A DNA stretch of 64,000 nucleotides from Paragyromitra xinjiangensis. Lineage: Eukaryota > Ascomycota > Pezizomycetes > Pezizales > Discinaceae. A program made the translations under genes and the position numbers. Below, in pieces: positions 25,938 through 37,513 of the stretch (the first letter of the stretch is position 1; every line of letters starts with the position of its first letter). The stretch is from the NCBI GenBank assembly GCA_038503065.1, contig JBCAMK010000006.1, forward strand, positions 310,001 to 374,000. The letters run 5' to 3'. The notes under the pieces are model-generated. The model had not been told where the DNA came from and did no database searches. It saw nothing but the letters and a program-made list of their open reading frames with translations.

Positions 25938-26459
25938 TACCTGAGATTCTAGGTTACCACCCGAATGGCTTGGCCAAAATCGCATTGTACTATTATTTGA
26001 TGGGAGCCGGAGCTATTATTAATCGGGTTTGGCTCAATTGCTGCAGCTGAGCCTATTTTACCGGCCAGAATACAATTCCAACCTGTGGCTTTAGGCCAGG
26101 CCATTCGTTGCTTTCGAGCGGGTGCGGGGTTTGAAACAGGGGAATTGGCTGGAGATGCCTTTTTCTTCTAATGGTTACCTATTTGGTCATACCTCGCTAA
26201 GCTCGCGGATCAATTGGCCAAATTATGCATGTATTTCTTGTTTTTGAGTATGGCAGTGCGCACGATGTCGACGTAGTACTCTACGATTCGCCAGTAGAAA
26301 CGCCTATCACGGTTTACCTCTAAAGCCACTAATAGCACGAGTGAGCGCGATTGTTCAGAGTCTTTCTCGCTCCCCAGATCTTTACACTTTCATCATTACA
26401 ATTCATCTTGGAATTCAACGTGTATCAAAACCACAGTCAAAATACAAAAACCAGCAGAT
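25938..26459. other. intergenic region upstream of the NACHT-ankyrin gene
   Basis: No gene found. It should contain the promoter and 5' leader of the NLR gene starting at 26460. A pyrimidine-rich stretch lies at about 26360-26405. Confidence 0.5.
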
Positions 26460-29400
26460 ATGGGCTCAGTATTCTCAAAGATAAAAAAGTTTAGACAAAA
26501 TCGTCGACGGAGAGCAGGGGCTGCCCGGCCGAGCTCTACTCATGAACTACAACCCACTTCACCTCCGGATCCAACGCTTGCCAACAGGTATGTTCCTGTT
26601 CATACCAGTTTACTAGTAAAGGGTTCGATTACTTACAAGGGAATTCTAGCCCCTCTGCGGCCTCCACCCCCGCATCCATGCCCGCAATAGCATCACCGCC
26701 TGCAACATCGGATGCTGTAGCTAAGGGTGTACCTTCACCAACAGGAGCTGGTTCTGCTAAAACGTATCTTTGCTTTAGCTCTTTTGCTTAAACCGTAATG
26801 CTATGATAGCTTACAAGCGAATCCTAGGCGCCCTACAATACGGATACCCGCACCCGCACCCGCAACCGGGGAGCCGTCCACAACAGCATCAGCTCCGCCA
26901 TCCTCGTCTCAGCAGGCACCTGCTCCTGCATCCGTACCGGCAACTACACATACGTCCGCGACAGCACTTGTTTCACAACCCCAATCCCCAGAGCCATCTG
27001 CTCCTACCTCGGTGGCAGATACTATAGTCACAGATTCGTCTTCTCTGCCTAGTACCAGCTCAAAGACCGCGCAGGGCTCAATTATAAGGCATATTTGACT
27101 CCATACTCAGACGAAGCATAGTAGTTAACAAACTAACCAGCACTTTAACTCCCTGGGGCCAAGCGTTGGCCAAAATCCGAAACAAAGGGATACCCTGTCC
27201 AAATCCCGGAAACGCTAATAGTATCCAGCTAGTCCAACAACTCATTGCCGAGACCAAGTCCAAAAAGGAAGAATGTGATGCTAAGAGATTATTTTACAAG
27301 AATAGCAGTGGCGAGAAGGTCTTCTATGCAGATAAATTGCTCAAGCAGCTTAACAAATATGCGGCGATTGGAGATATCGCCATTCAACATCACCCGGACG
27401 TTGTGGCGCTGGCATGGAGCGGGTTCCGGCTTCTTTTACAGGTACGCTATACAGTGCCTAGGGGTGGTTGAATAGCGGAAAAAATATGCTTACTATTCTA
27501 AGGTCGGAACTGCATATGTCGAGAACATGGAATTGGTATCAGATAGTTTGGAGTATCTGATGTCCGTCATATTTTGTGGCGAGATCTACGAGAAGCTGTA
27601 CTCCGGAACAGGACTTACGGTCGCTGGCCACCTGAATACCTGCCTTGTAGATTTATATGCATCAATATTGGAATACCTTGGCTACGCGATACAATATTTG
27701 GGAAATAACACTGCAGGTAAGTCTTTCTACAATTCTCTTATACCATATTTTTATACGTTACGGGAGAATTTTCTAATGCAAGATCTCTGTTTAGTTCGAA
27801 TCGTAGAGAGCTTCTCTTCAGAAATGAAGAGGCTATTGGGGGTAGTTCAAGTATTGGAAAGGCTTACGAAAGATAAGGCCGATATGGCGGAGAAAGAAGG
27901 TCAGGCATCTCTCGATGTATCCGATTTAAGCTCTTAGCAACTGCTGACTTTATTTTCAATTTATAGCTGCTGAAAAAGGGCGTTTCGGTATTCTAAACCC
28001 TCCACCGTTTTTGTGCCAACTGTGGGAAGATTTAACGATCGGACAGAGCAAGAAGCCAGAGCGGAAGAGTTGAAGAGGCTCCTAGATGAACTACAAAAAC
28101 CCATGTTACAGATGCAACATGCAGTGATGGAGTCTTATCGAAAGATTGAAGGATTATGGAAATACGTCGAAGGTTAGTATCTTTTAATTGAGCCCTCTTT
28201 GTTGATATCATGGAAAACCTCGATTTCCTCCGTCGCCACTCTGTGCGCTCTGAGTTTCCTGTGCGCCATGGAAGAATTTGGCAATGCCAACGTGCTATGT
28301 GGGGGCGACAGGCGTACAGGAAGTCATTGGCAAAGTGTGAATTTCATGATACATTTTCGCTTGCTCCCGATATATATACTAACTGAGGCTGCAAGAAAAA
28401 AAACGTGAGGAGGTCCTACGATGGGTATCAGATGTGGAGTACGGAAGTCATCATTTGGAAATCCAGAGCCAGCGTCATCCCGATACGGGCAATTGGTTAC
28501 TAGAGGATAAAAATGTTTATGACTGGGAGAATACAAGCTTGGTGCGGATTTTTTGGTTACGTGGCGACCGTGAGGAAACATCTATATCTTTTCTTCTCAT
28601 CCGATCAGGACTGACTTTTATTTCGCCAATAATCAGCTGGTTCTGGCAAAACAATGTTAGCGTAAGTGTTCTGATCACTTTTACTTTAATAGGGGAGATT
28701 TGTGGCGGGGTAGAAATGTTTTGTGAAGGTTTAGCTTCGCTGGGGTATCTTGTGTACCTTAGGCACCGCGTCGCCTTCATGGGAGCAGTTAGCCTCGTCA
28801 ATGCCTTTATGAAGGAGGCTGTGAGGCATGCACTGATCGCCTCAGATATCTTCATGGCGCACTCTATTTACATGATCGAAATTGGTTTTTCTTCGAAGAG
28901 GAGCCAGTGAGAGAAAAGGCTAACTTCTAAAGGTCGAAGATGGTCGATGCATTGAGGGGACGAAGAACGAACCAACATGCATTGGCATACTTCTACTGCT
29001 ATTTTCAGGAAAAAGCGCGGAGAAATCCGGAGTCAGTTCTGAGGGCTATCGTCAAGCAGTTATGCATTGCATACTCAAGGGAAGGCCTCCCTCAGCCACT
29101 TATGGATGCATATGAACTTCGGCAGAAGGAGGGTCACTCAACTGGACCTCTCCACTCGATCGAGAGCAAAAAGCTTATCATCGAGTTGTTAAGGAAATTC
29201 TCACAGACCATTATCCTAATAGACGCATTGGATGAATGTGATCAAGAGACACGAGGAGAACTATTCCGCATCCTTAAAGAGTTATCCACTGAGAATACAG
29301 TAAAGTTGTTTTTGACTAGTCGAAATGAGAGTGACATTCGGGATTTTCTATACCAAGTTCCAAATCTCTATATCGACGCAACTGCCAGCTCTGGAGATAT

Positions 29401-32027
29401 TAAAAAATACATCAACACCAAAGTCGAACAGTTCTGCGACGGGAAGCCACGATTCAAGGACGATTTGGAATTGAAAAATGAAATTATCTCAACTCTGGAA
29501 GCTAAAGCTACGGGAATGTAGGTGTTTGCCCTTCATTCGTTTGTGGTTAGCATCAGGGAAAATATCAGAATTTCTCGCAGGCGCCTTAAGCATCGTAGGG
29601 GGATTTAACCCTACTAAGTGTGCCAGCTTCCACATTTTCCTCTATGAATGCATTTGACTAAGTCAACTTGCCTCATGAGGCGACATGCATAAGGCGCTTA
29701 GCGCAACCGATATTTCATGTTGTGCTTTCTTTCTTACTAGTGGAAGTTAACGTTTTTCTAGGTTCATGTGGGTTAGCCTACAGATTCGGGCCATGCGGCT
29801 GGCGGATACGGTGAAAGATATAAAAAATATCCTCCAGAATTTGCCGCAGACCTTGAATGATACGTATGCCAACATCATCCAGCGGATCAGAGGGGACAAC
29901 GTTGCTAGCGAAAGGGCTTTCACAATCTTACGATGGGTTTTCTATGCTCAGGGTGTTTGTTCACCCGACGTGGTTAGACAAGCCTTGATTATTGAACCCA
30001 TGAAGCCGGACCGAGACCCAAATAGCTTGCTAGAGCTGTCTCAAATACTTGACAATTGCCGCAATCTTTTGGTGCACGATACTAAACTCAACGTTCTCCG
30101 ATTTGCGCACTTTTCGGTCAAAGAGTTCCTACTACAGTTGCCGGAATTTTCCCCAGATCAAGCTCACACAGAGATTGCCGAAATGTGTCTTACTGTACTC
30201 AACAGCGATTCTAATTTCGAGGCCCAAACTTGTCCAATACCCGAGTTACTTGAATATTGCATTTTCAATTGGGGAGCCCATGCTCGGCAATCAGGCTATG
30301 GAAGCACTACTTTGAAGCAATTATGGGTTAGCTTTTTAGACCCCTCATTAGGCTGTTATAGAAGTTGGGCTTCAAAAGTTGTTTTGGGTTCAACGTATCA
30401 TGATTTACACAAAGGCGATCAGGAGGAGTTTATCCACCCTTTGTGGACTGCCTGCTACTACCAACTGTACGATCCCTTCGAGTATTTGTTAAGGAGGTTC
30501 GATAACCCTGATTGCCGTAACAAGTGGGGAGTGACACCCCTTCTACACGCTGCCGAGTACGGGTATGAGCAATTTGTGAAGCTACTGCTGCTGCAGAGGG
30601 ATGGGGTGGACGTGAATAGCAAGGATCGCGATGGCTATACACCGCTATCACGGGCTGCTTCCAAAGGTCAAGAGAAGATTGTGGAGCTCCTGCTGCAGAG
30701 GGATGAGGTGGACGTGAATAGCAAGGGTCGCTATGGCTCTACACCGCTATCACAGGCTGCTTCCGATGGTCATCAGAAGATTGTGGAGCTCCTGCTGCAG
30801 AGGGATGGGGTGGACATGAATAGCAAGGATGAAGGTGGCCATACACCGCTGTCACGGGCTGCTTTCAGAGGCCATGAGAAGATTGTGGAGCTCCTGCTGC
30901 AGAGGGATGAGGTGGACGTGGATAGCAAGGATCGCTCTGGCTCTACACCGCTGTCATGGGCTGCTTCGAAAGGTCATGAGAAGATTGTGGAGCTCCTGCT
31001 GCAGGGGGATGGGGTGGACGTGGATAGCAAGAATCGCGATGGCCGTACACCGCTGTCACGGGCTGCTTCGAAAGGTCATGAGAAGATTGTGGAGCTCCTG
31101 CTGCAGAGGGATGGGGTGGACGTGGATAGCAAAGATAACTATGGCTCTACACCGCTGTCACTGGCTACTTCCGGAGGTTATGGGGGGATTGTGGAGCTCC
31201 TGCTGCAGAGGGATGGGGTGGACGTGGATAGCAAAGATAACTATGGCTCTACACCGCTGTCACTGGCTGCTTCCGGAGGTTATGGGGGGATTGTGGAGCT
31301 CCTGCTGCAGAGGGATGGGGTGGACGTGGATAGCAAGGATCGCGATGGCCGTACACCGCTGTCACGGGCTGCTTCGAAAGGTCATGAGAAGATTGTGGAG
31401 CTCCTGCTGCAGAGGGATGGGGTGGACGTGGATAGCAAAGATAACTATGGCTCTACACCGCTGTCACTGGCTGCTTTCAGAGGCCATGAGAAGATTGTGG
31501 AGCTCCTGCTGCAGGGGGACGAGGTGGACGTGGATAGCAAGAATCGCGATGGCCGTACACCGCTGTCACGGGCTGCTTCGAAAGGTCATGAGAAGATTGT
31601 GGAGCTCCTGCTGCAGAGGGATGGGGTGGGTGTGGATAGCAAGAGTCGCTATGGCTCTACACCGCTGTCACTGGCTGCTTCCGGAGGTCATGAGAAGGTT
31701 GTGGAGCTCCTGCTGCAGAGGGATGGGGTGGACGTGAATAGCGAGGATGACGGTGGCCATACACCACTGTCACAGGCTGCTTCCGGAGGTTATAAGAAGA
31801 TTGTGAAGCTCCTGCTGCAGAGGGATGGGGTGGACGTGAATAGCAAGGATCGCTCTGGCTATACACCACTGTCATGGGCTGCAGAAAACGGTCATAAGAA
31901 GGTTGTGGAGCTGCTTCTACAAAAGGATTCGATAGAAATAAATAAGAGGAATGGAAGAGACCTAACACCCCGAGAGTTGGCGGCAAAAAGAGGTCATAGC
32001 CACATAGTTAAGTTGCTTTCAATGTAG
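26460..32027 (+). CDS. NACHT-ankyrin NLR (STAND NTPase) with proline-rich N-terminus
   Basis: Predicted non-self sensor of the fungal STAND/NLR class. Exons: 26460-26587, 26650-26763, 26828-27088, 27141-27441, 27503-27716, 27795-27916, 27967-27987, 28049-28172, 28396-28569, 28637-28661, 28933-29517, 29762-32027. All phases join to about 1444 aa. Residues 1-167 form a basic start (MGSVFSKIKKFRQNRRRR) plus a Pro/Ser/Thr/Ala-rich segment. About 168-430 is an N-terminal effector-like region of the Goodbye/DUF7708 kind (VALAWSGFRLLLQV, YEKLYSG). NACHT follows: Walker A GDPGSGKT at 485-492, Walker B LIDALDEC at 590-597, then a winged-helix region (LPQTLNDTYANII). Fifteen ankyrin repeats, 943 to the end, are mostly exact 34-residue units. 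The 25-nt exon 10 encodes the Walker A core. The third intron appears to be GC-AG. Exons 6-8 are the least certain. No disabling lesion is seen. Confidence 0.88.
30624..31949 (+). repeat. array of 102-bp tandem repeats encoding ankyrin units
   Basis: Thirteen units of exactly 102 bp (starts at 30624, 30726, 30828 and so on to 31848), each coding a 34-aa ankyrin repeat. The core GTGGAGCTCCTGCTGCAG recurs almost unchanged at DNA level. Differences concentrate in residues 1-4, the residue after TPLS and the AASKG/AFRG/ASGG segment. A long open frame in another phase exists only because the repeat unit happens to be free of stops in that phase. Confidence 0.93.
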
Positions 32028-35000
32028 TCCAAGTTTCTTTCTACTCTTTTCATTAGTTCTAAAATATTTATGTTGTACTCATTCCTTTAGAATTTAAGTT
32101 GGTGACTCGAATTTTGAGGATGAGGGCCCTCAGGAAATGAAGATTTTATGTACACATTAGTTAAACAAAACCACGAACTAGAGCGCCATTATTGCCTTCC
32201 GGTGACAGATTATTCAGAGCCTAGATTTTTAGTTATAAGCAAGACCTACCAGCGGAGGAAGCGGGCCCCGTTTCATTGCGTGTCCAGTCACTCCCGATAA
32301 TATAGACGCATCCCATCAAACCGATATAATAGTTCTAGGAAGTCGAAAGGAGATATGTGAAGGGGGCGTGACTTCACCTCGAAGGTCATCTTACTTTAGA
32401 TCCTATTGGAGTATATTTTTGTGTCTGTGGTTTCTTAAGGCGTTCAAAACGACAGTAGTTGATATCTATATATGCCGGATGGTATGACGTTGCTATTAAC
32501 AGCGGATGTGGGACAGCTCTAATCACTTACGTACACCAGCATTAGCAAAGTATATAGCAGGTTTGAGTTAACTGTAAACCATGGCCGGGGTTGGATTCGC
32601 TGCCATGCTTCTCCACATCACATCACCCAAGATAACTTGTGTTCCATGGGGTGGCGTGTAAGAAAGGTTTGGGTGGTTTGGTGCAGACCTTTCAATAGTT
32701 TTCGGAAGGTTCAGAAAATAAACTTAACTGCTATAATACCAAAGACTACTCTTAGCTCCTCCAGGCCGCTATATTGTGCCAGTTTGCTGGGGTTTATCGC
32801 ATAATATGAGGATCCATGGCCAGCTAGGGACTTAGAACGAGATCTAGGGTTTGTCAGCACGCTGTCGGCGCTGAGGTTCGGATTATAAGTCTAGCGTATG
32901 TTATTAGCGCCAACGTCGGGCAACACCCCAATAATAGATGTTCATAGCGACAGCCACTGAGGCCTATATACTCTGGTTGCGGGCCATGTGATGCAATGTA
33001 TCTCGAGCGCCAGCGCTAGCTGCTCGTTGAACAAGGAGGTGAAGATGGTCTGTGAGCGTGCAGAAACCTGTACTGAAGTGTATCTTACATGTCGACACTG
33101 GGAACTTCGAGGAGTAGGAATTTAGGCTCCGGAAGTGAACTCGGAGGCGAGCCGGCGAGGGGCGGCTTCAGCTTTTGGAGTCTGCTCGTAAGTGTATCAA
33201 CGAGAAGGGATGGGTTGCTGTGCTTTGAGGGACTCTATATGGATTGTTTCTATGCAGTGTGATTGAGTTACGGGAGATGATCATTATCTAAGAAATCTTT
33301 CAGGGGGGTTTTTTCTAGGAATAAATTCGTACGTAAAATCCTTTGGACTATCTAACTGCGGGAGCTTGATACCATCACGCAATCTCAGGTGGCGCGTCGT
33401 GGGTTCGCGTATCTGTCGTTATCGAAGGTTTAGCAGATACATTTCCAAAATCAGTTGACTGGTTTATCGGCTATTGAGTGTAAGGCCGGGAATGATGCAA
33501 GGACAACGATGTTTCTTTGGGTTGGGGTGAGGACGAGGATGAAGGGAGAGATTAGTATAGTCAAACATGGGGTGACCTGATGCTCTGTACAGACAAGAAT
33601 GCTCTCTCCAATTGGCCGTTCGCCTAGTGCACCCAGATACCTAGGCATCCTAGCAAAGCCAAGACAGTTGTCACTCATATGAGTCATCAGTAGTTGTGTA
33701 TCAACGGGAAAGCATCTCATAGAGACCTTGATGGGTGTAAACTGTTCTACTGCCAATGTAACATGGAATCGCTACGTGTCATCCCATCTCATCTCCTTTC
33801 GGATTTGGAAAGATACCTACCGAGGGTGTGGAGTATACGGTATGTAAATCCATGAGAATATTTCAAGAGACTCGTCTGCGAGCCTGATCCAGGCGCATTT
33901 CTTCCCTTCAAAAAAAATCAGGATGTAGCGATCATCGCAAGTTCAATCTCGGATGAGATATTCGCAAAGGAATCCCAACACAGGATCTACAAGTGAGATT
34001 ACCTAAGATGAACGGCAAGTGTTGTTCAGATAAGGTTTACGATCGCCATTGCATTGCCGAGCAGCCTCGCATGTTATTTGGTGCAGGGGGAGGGCCACCC
34101 ACAGCTGGGCGATCCGCAAAGCTTCACCTGCACGTGAGATAACCGATCGACGATCACGATCGCCATGCATGACAGGCAATCAAGTTTATGGTGTTTAATA
34201 AAGCTAATACCGTCGATATACTCGGATCGCGCCTCCCATACCTATACTCACCGCATCATTTGCACCCAGCCAAGACTCCACACAGCACCTATCGCGGTCA
34301 CACGATATCCACTAGCGTCAGTACGCGACTCCCATTCCAGCAACTCTCTCCCACACGCTCACCTCTTCCGTCTCGCTATCACTCCCCCACTTAGCTATAA
34401 CTATCTAGGAATCTTTACCAATACCCCAACACGTCCCCCGCCTCAACAATAGAGAACTTTCCAGCGCTAGAATTGACCCTATCAACCCCCGGACCGCTCG
34501 CAGACAGGTTCTCTGGTGTTTACCATCTTCGAATCGGAGACGCATGATTCCTCACCGAACCTGTATTCCATGCCTTATCATACATCACTCTGCGCGAGAC
34601 TAGCCTGGAATATCCGGGGATTACCCACCTCTTGTTACATAGCGAAGATAGTACCGAAGTCCTGCTCATTAAGCTCAATAACTCGGAGCGATAAGTCCTA
34701 TCGCTGAGTAGAAATCAACGAGCTTTCGTCTTCGAATCTCTTCCGAACCCTTATGAGGAACCACGATGTCGAAAGCGCAGACAGGTACTCGAGCGTAAAG
34801 ATACAACCTGGTATTTGATTTATGGGGCTGACGGTAGAGTATATACCACCAAAGAGACAGACATAAAAGGCTTCGCAAATATACCATTCCGCCGCTTGAT
34901 GGGCAAGCCATCATGTGTCGCTACGTGGGCTCTACTACAAGTGGGATATCGTGTGGAGTTTATCATATCTAGATATCGGGGACATATTATTATGTCGAAT

Positions 35001-35779
35001 CTAGGAACTAGGATCTTAGGTTGATTACAAACCGTGCCCTATATCGGGGTTTCACGTACTTAGCTCCTGTGATCGTGTACCTAAAAACTCAACCGGGAAT
35101 TCCTGGGATTGCTGGGGGGGACAGATCGGAGATAAAGCAGGAGTACGGGATACCACAGACAAACCAAATGTTGGATGATGCTCTCAAACAGTGAGCTATT
35201 ACTATACTGTCAGACGTGTGGTGCTATCTTCGGCGCGGCGGGTCTCTGAACCAGCTATTTGAAGTGAGGATTGCATAGCACTGCTAGGAGTTGGCTATGG
35301 TTTCAAGGGAGGCGATATTTAAGTATTGAATTTGGTGGGGGCTTATGTGCAGTTTCAAGGTAACCGGTGTGGGCGATAGTTCTAGATACCTCTGGCAGAT
35401 ATCACCGAAAACGAGCTGAAGCAAGTTAGCTATATCAAAGAGAGGTAGAAGATTAAAGCATCGTGAAGTGATAATAGTTAGTGCTGAAAGCTGCTGTCGG
35501 ATGCCCTCTTTTTCAGGCAACTTGAGTCTCTACTAGGGTACGTAATACACAGTTCCCGGACGCTGTAAAAGTGATCTTCCTCCTTACTAGGTTCACGAGC
35601 TACGAGTAACGTTTATGTGGCCTATCTAAAAATACTGCACGTGCTCCGACTATTTCTCAACAAGCCGTGTCTAGAATAGTCGAGTTTTCTCTGCCTGCTA
35701 ATCCCATATTTTACAACAGATGGTTAAAGTCAGCAAACTGAGTGATAACTTGTGTCTAGATGACATATCAAAAAGAATC
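32028..35779. other. gene-poor region
   Basis: No supported gene over about 3.7 kb between the two ankyrin genes. Open frames are below 110 codons and carry no recognised motif. Confidence 0.55.
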
Positions 35780-35962
35780 AAAAAGGTCACAGTCAGGTTT
35801 TTCTGTTGACCTTAACCCAGTGCGTGAAGATTTCTCTACCCTGGGAGGGAATCGAACCTGCGTTCCCCCGGCCCCTCTGGGCGACACAGTAGCCGTTAGG
35901 CTACCATGGCTGATGGTAACTTACTCTTCCATACTCTTCTATAGTACACCGATAAGATTGAT
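35780..35962 (-). mobile_element. tRNA-derived SINE-like unit, copy 1
   Basis: On the minus strand this unit carries a tRNA-like head: an A-box-like TAGCCTAACGG (35893-35903) and a B box GGTTCGATTCC (35848-35858) at tRNA-like spacing. It ends about 65 bp later in TTTTT, a Pol III stop signal. A near-identical copy (one difference in the 136-bp core noted) is at 46196-46331. Both copies also share an outer word, CCGATAAGATTGAT, at 35949-35962 and 46406-46419. The tRNA stems are imperfect, so a working tRNA is unlikely. Confidence 0.65.
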
Positions 35963-36459
35963 TATATGTAGTTATACTATCGTAAACTAGGGTAACCCCC
36001 AGTTTCGATTGATACCACCCCCCTTCCTATTCCTGGCAAGCACTCCACCCACCATCATCTGAATGACGACCAATTGATCACACAACCAAGGGATCTGACG
36101 CGAGACTAGCTGCTTGCCTGGAGACTATAAAGTGTTAAAACTCTTTCCGGGGCCTATAATAGGTAAGGTTGGGTACAGTCTGTTGGGGGGGATATGAAGG
36201 ACAACAGTTTGATTTCACACGATATTGGATGAAACTGCGCAATGAAGTGTAAAATAAATCTTGCCTCGTAAGGGGCAACTTTATTTCTGAGGCCATGCGA
36301 TCTAGTCGGCAATTGTGTTTATTTTTTCGGCGCTTCTCTTGAACGGTCTAAGTACTTTAACACCACACCACCTCCACTCACTGTCCCATATCTCAGAGCT
36401 AACGTCGTATCGTCAACCCCCGAGGGTACTCAAGATAGCCACGAGAGCCAGTAATGCTA
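35963..36459. other. intergenic region 3' of the ankyrin/tail gene
   Basis: Nothing recognised. It is the downstream flank of the minus-strand gene ending at 36460. Confidence 0.5.
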
Positions 36460-37513
36460 TCAAATTTGAGTTAGCGTAAAGGCTTGATCGGTTGGGGTGT
36501 CAATTGAAAGCGTGATCCTACCGGAACTGGCCGCTAGAATGAATGAAGAGAGACTCAAAACTGTTTGTAGATCCCCACCCAGAGAGCCCCAGATGATAGC
36601 AACTAGGAAACTCACTACAAACGGAAGTGATCCGGCAAGTGCTACTCTTGCCCCATCCCAGCCCTCCTCAAACACAAGAATATGTTTGCGGCTGTGCTTG
36701 CCGAGCTTTAATTTGAAAATCCATTTGATCCATGTGCCTTCGCTGTCAACCTTAGAGGGATCGTTGAACAAGGAAAGGAATTCATTTAAGAACTCATCGT
36801 CAAATGGGACTTCTACTGGACGCGTGGTAGAAGTATACTATTCCCTGCTGTCAAATTCCCTGCCTCTTAATAACTAAAGCTGAAAGGACACTTACAGAAC
36901 GGACTGTAATCCTTTTCAGGCCTTTCATTGAAAAGATTCGCCTACTGTATCCTAGTAGGTGTTGCAGATACGCTCTTCTTATAGTTTCAAAGAGTTTTTC
37001 ATCGCTGTCAATGTCGGCATCCAGTTTCCCAGCTCTGCCAGGTTTGTAGATCCTTAGTTTGCACGACAAGTACCCGCCAGGGCCCTGCCTATAGACCCTG
37101 AGGGTCAAGTTGCACTCTGTCGCAAATCAACGATCAGTTTATTTTGGCCAAGATTGGCAGGGGCTAATATCCCTGGATACATGCTTGGATTTACCTTTCT
37201 CCGGAATAGTTTCCGAATCAGATTCGGAGGGCTGAAATTGAACTTTGGAATGCACTGATGGCTCCCCCCATTGGCTGTGGTCATTGTCACTCTCTTCCTC
37301 GATTTCTGAACCCGCTGGGTTGTAGTGACGCTGGTTTCGGTAAGAGCTGTCTCTGGATACCCTGGACATATGTTCTCTGTAGCGTTCAACCAGAGGAGGC
37401 TCGATGCCTTGGACGAGATTCTCACCCTCGGTAGGGGTATTTCTTGGACTACTTCTTACGGCCACATAGACTGGTCTCCGACGACTAAACTTCAACGGCC
37501 CAGTGGGAGTATT
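36460..37513 (-). CDS. spliced C-terminal tail with hydrophobic segments; separate gene or 3' part of the ankyrin gene
   Basis: Three exons: 37513-37195 (or from the ATG at 37369), 37116-36896 and 36837-36460. The introns of 78 and 58 nt have GTAAAT and GTAAGT donors, and phases join. The N-terminal part is charged and Ser-rich. The middle reads RVYRQGPGGYL, YSRRIFSMKGLKRI and TTRPVEVPFDDEFLNEF; the end has GKHSRKHILVFEEGW and two hydrophobic stretches (VALAGSLPFVVSFLVAIIW and LQTVLSLSSFILAA). This resembles a fungal family of unknown function with a charged middle domain and a C-terminal membrane hairpin. The frame is the same as that of the ankyrin protein upstream, with one TAA at 37514-37516 between them. 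From 37369 it would be 257 aa. Confidence 0.68.

Noticed and set aside
30829..31737. 302-codon frame overlapping the NLR ankyrin array
   Set aside because: It is the repeat unit read in another phase; it stays open only because each 102-bp unit lacks stops there. The composition (Trp/Cys/Arg rich, identical units) is not that of a real protein.
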